A stretch of DNA of 5,964 nt from Rhodothermaceae bacterium (GTDB lineage Bacteria; Bacteroidota; Rhodothermia; Rhodothermales; JAHEMB01): NCBI GenBank assembly GCA_024643915.1, contig JAHEMB010000262.1:1-5964 (forward strand). The letters are read 5' to 3'. A program made the translations under genes and the position numbers. Positions 4,762-5,964 of this stretch are shown here, piece by piece (within the stretch, counting starts at the first letter, position 1; each line of letters opens with the position of its first letter). Below the pieces are notes generated by a model that was given only the letters and a program-made list of their open reading frames with translations, was not told the origin of the DNA and searched no databases.

Positions 4762-5241
4762 ATGAGCAGCCGACGGCAAGCCAGAGAGCGTGTGATGCAG
4801 GCGTTGTACGCCTTTGAACTCGGTGGAGGGGAGGCCCAGCACGTCATCGACACCGTGATGAAACCCCACCTGGAAGAGGACCCGGCTACGATGAAGTTTG
4901 CCACCAGCCTTTTTCTGCGCACACTCGACAACGCCGACGAAGCCGACGCCGTTATCACCCGGCACGCCGACAACTGGGATTTCGCCCGCATCGCGCTCGT
5001 CGACCGGCTGCTGCTGCGCATTGCCATCACCGAGTTCATCGCCTTCGAGGATATCCCGCCTAAGGTCTCGATCAACGAGGTCATCGAGGTGGCGAAGCGC
5101 TACAGTACCAATAAGAGCGGGCGTTTCATCAACGGCATCCTCGACGCCGTGCTGCTCGATCTTCAGGAGGCGGGGCGCCTGAAAAAATCCGGGCGCGGGC
5201 TGGTGGGCATGCAGGATCTTCGCAGTCGCACCGCGTCGTAG
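4762..5241 (+). CDS. nusB: Transcription antitermination protein NusB
   Basis: NusB is a small all-helical protein that, together with NusE (ribosomal protein S10), binds the boxA RNA element and helps RNA polymerase transcribe rRNA operons without premature termination. The 159-residue product matches across its length: MSSRRQARERVMQALYAFE (1-19) is the conserved first helix with the RNA-binding arginines; NWDFARIALVDRLLLRIAITEF (71-92) and IPPKVSINEVIEVAKRYST (98-116) are the C-terminal core; and NKSGRFINGILD (117-128) is the family signature. About 25 extra residues follow the core. I chose the ATG at 4762-4764, where the family normally starts, preceded by GAGAAG at about -2 to -7. The same frame is open 204 bp further upstream, but that translation does not resemble NusB. 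The phosphatase gene follows after 58 bp and may be co-transcribed. Confidence 0.95.
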   Translation: MSSRRQARERVMQALYAFELGGGEAQHVIDTVMKPHLEEDPATMKFATSLFLRTLDNADEADAVITRHADNWDFARIALVDRLLLRIAITEFIAFEDIPPKVSINEVIEVAKRYSTNKSGRFINGILDAVLLDLQEAGRLKKSGRGLVGMQDLRSRTAS

Positions 5242-5270
5242 GGGGCTGTCGCCGACCACTATTTTCAAGC

Positions 5271-5300
5271 ATGATCGTTTTCGATCCCCTCTCGTTCTGA
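5271..5300 (+). other. Nine-codon open frame overlapping the phosphatase start
   Basis: ATG at 5271 opens a nine-residue frame, MIVFDPLSF, whose TGA (5298-5300) shares its A with the phosphatase ATG (5300-5302), a TGATG overlap. The phosphatase has no Shine-Dalgarno of its own, so re-initiation after this mini-ORF could supply its translation. The mini-ORF also lacks a clear ribosome site, and nine codons open by chance is not rare, so this is a possibility only. Confidence 0.25.
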
Positions 5301-5956
5301 TGGGCCTCATTGCTATCGGAGACATCCACGGTTGTGTTGACACGCTCGATGCGCTGCTCGACCGGCTCGCCCCCGATGAAGACGACCACCTCGTCTTCAT
5401 CGGCGATTATGTGGACCGGGGGCCAGACTCGAAGGCCGTCATCGACCGTCTCCTCCGGCTGGGCGAGACACACCGGTGCACCTTTCTCCGGGGCAACCAC
5501 GAGGCCTTCATGCTCAACTACCTCGACCAGGGCGCCTTCGACCTGTGGCGGATCAACGGCGGCCTCGAAACGCTCCGCAGCTACCTCAACGGAAGCCGCA
5601 AGGTCCACATCCCCGACGAGCACGTCGCCTTCATCCGCGCCACCGATCTCTACCTCGACACGCCCGAGTTCTTCTTCGTCCATGCTGGCCTCAAGCCAAA
5701 CCTGAGCATCGCAGAGAACCTGTCGCGTTACGATGAGGACGTGTTTCTGTGGGAGCGCGGCCATCTCGACGTGCGGCACTACGCCTGGGAGAAGCCCATC
5801 GTGTGCGGCCACACGCCGCAGCAGGATCCCATCTCGACCGACCGGCTTATCGCCATCGACACGGGCTGTGTCTACTACATGCACCCCCGCCTCGGCCGCC
5901 TCACTGCCGTCTACCTCCCCGAGCGGGAGTTCGTGGAGGTGGCGTATCGGGGGTAA
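5300..5956 (+). CDS. PPP-family metallophosphatase (PrpA/PphA-like serine/threonine protein phosphatase)
   Basis: The 218-residue protein has every metal-site motif of the phosphoprotein phosphatase family in order: GDIHG (7-11), GDYVDRG (35-41), GNHE (65-68), HAG (128-130) and CGHTP (169-173). The expected ligands of the two-metal centre are D8, H10, D36, N66, H128 and H171, with R40 and H67 as phosphate-contact and acid residues. Bacterial members of this size dephosphorylate Ser/Thr (sometimes Tyr) on proteins. The related ApaH branch cleaves diadenosine tetraphosphate, and some members act on small molecules, so the substrate is open. It has no signal peptide or membrane segment and should be cytoplasmic. 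The ATG at 5300-5302 begins just before the core strand (MGLIAIGDIHG), so little room is left for another start. It lies 58 bp after nusB on the same strand. Confidence 0.93.
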   Translation: MGLIAIGDIHGCVDTLDALLDRLAPDEDDHLVFIGDYVDRGPDSKAVIDRLLRLGETHRCTFLRGNHEAFMLNYLDQGAFDLWRINGGLETLRSYLNGSRKVHIPDEHVAFIRATDLYLDTPEFFFVHAGLKPNLSIAENLSRYDEDVFLWERGHLDVRHYAWEKPIVCGHTPQQDPISTDRLIAIDTGCVYYMHPRLGRLTAVYLPEREFVEVAYRG

Positions 5957-5964
5957 ACAGCGCG

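Overview
The window is GC-rich bacterial chromosome with ordinary gene density. It holds seven protein genes: one cut off at the left edge and six that lie fully inside. The NusB sequence, including its SINEV and KRYST-NKSGRFINGILD stretch, looks most like NusB of the Bacteroidota/Chlorobiota/Rhodothermota group. The start codons of several genes lack a clear Shine-Dalgarno sequence, which also fits that group. This lineage call is an inference from memory of the family and has not been tested.

Layout. Positions 2-127 (+) hold the last 41 codons of an unrecognised gene. Five genes then run leftwards on the minus strand. In transcription order they are: an SDR oxidoreductase with a damaged C-terminus (start 4432), a TakP/DctP-type TRAP substrate-binding lipoprotein (3657-2551), a MurU/RmlA-like sugar-phosphate nucleotidyltransferase (2497-1751), a LOG-family phosphoribohydrolase (1603-1031) and a second, intact SDR (894-160). 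Divergent from these, on the plus strand, are nusB (4762-5241) and a PPP-family metallophosphatase (5300-5956). The genes do not form an obvious pathway. The minus-strand genes are separated by gaps of 53 to about 150 bp, so co-transcription is possible but not shown.

The most distinctive content lies between the genes. Nearly every intergenic gap carries a short tandem array of a seven-base word, with occasional eight-base units. Four word families recur: GGAGGAT, TCGTTCT, GGTTGTC and GGTTTCC/AGTTTCC. The arrays sit against gene ends. Two of them overlap and supply the stop codon of the neighbouring gene, one begins at a stop codon, and two lie where a Shine-Dalgarno sequence would be expected before a start codon. 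I saw no such arrays inside the well-supported genes. They resemble in kind the heptameric short tandemly repeated repetitive (STRR) sequences known from filamentous cyanobacteria, but here several different words occur within 6 kb.

The minus-strand SDR at 4432 seems to have suffered an out-of-frame loss of roughly 20 codons near its 3' end. The likely ancestral stop codon is still visible at 3768-3770, just before an array, while the current frame reads through the array into the TRAP gene.
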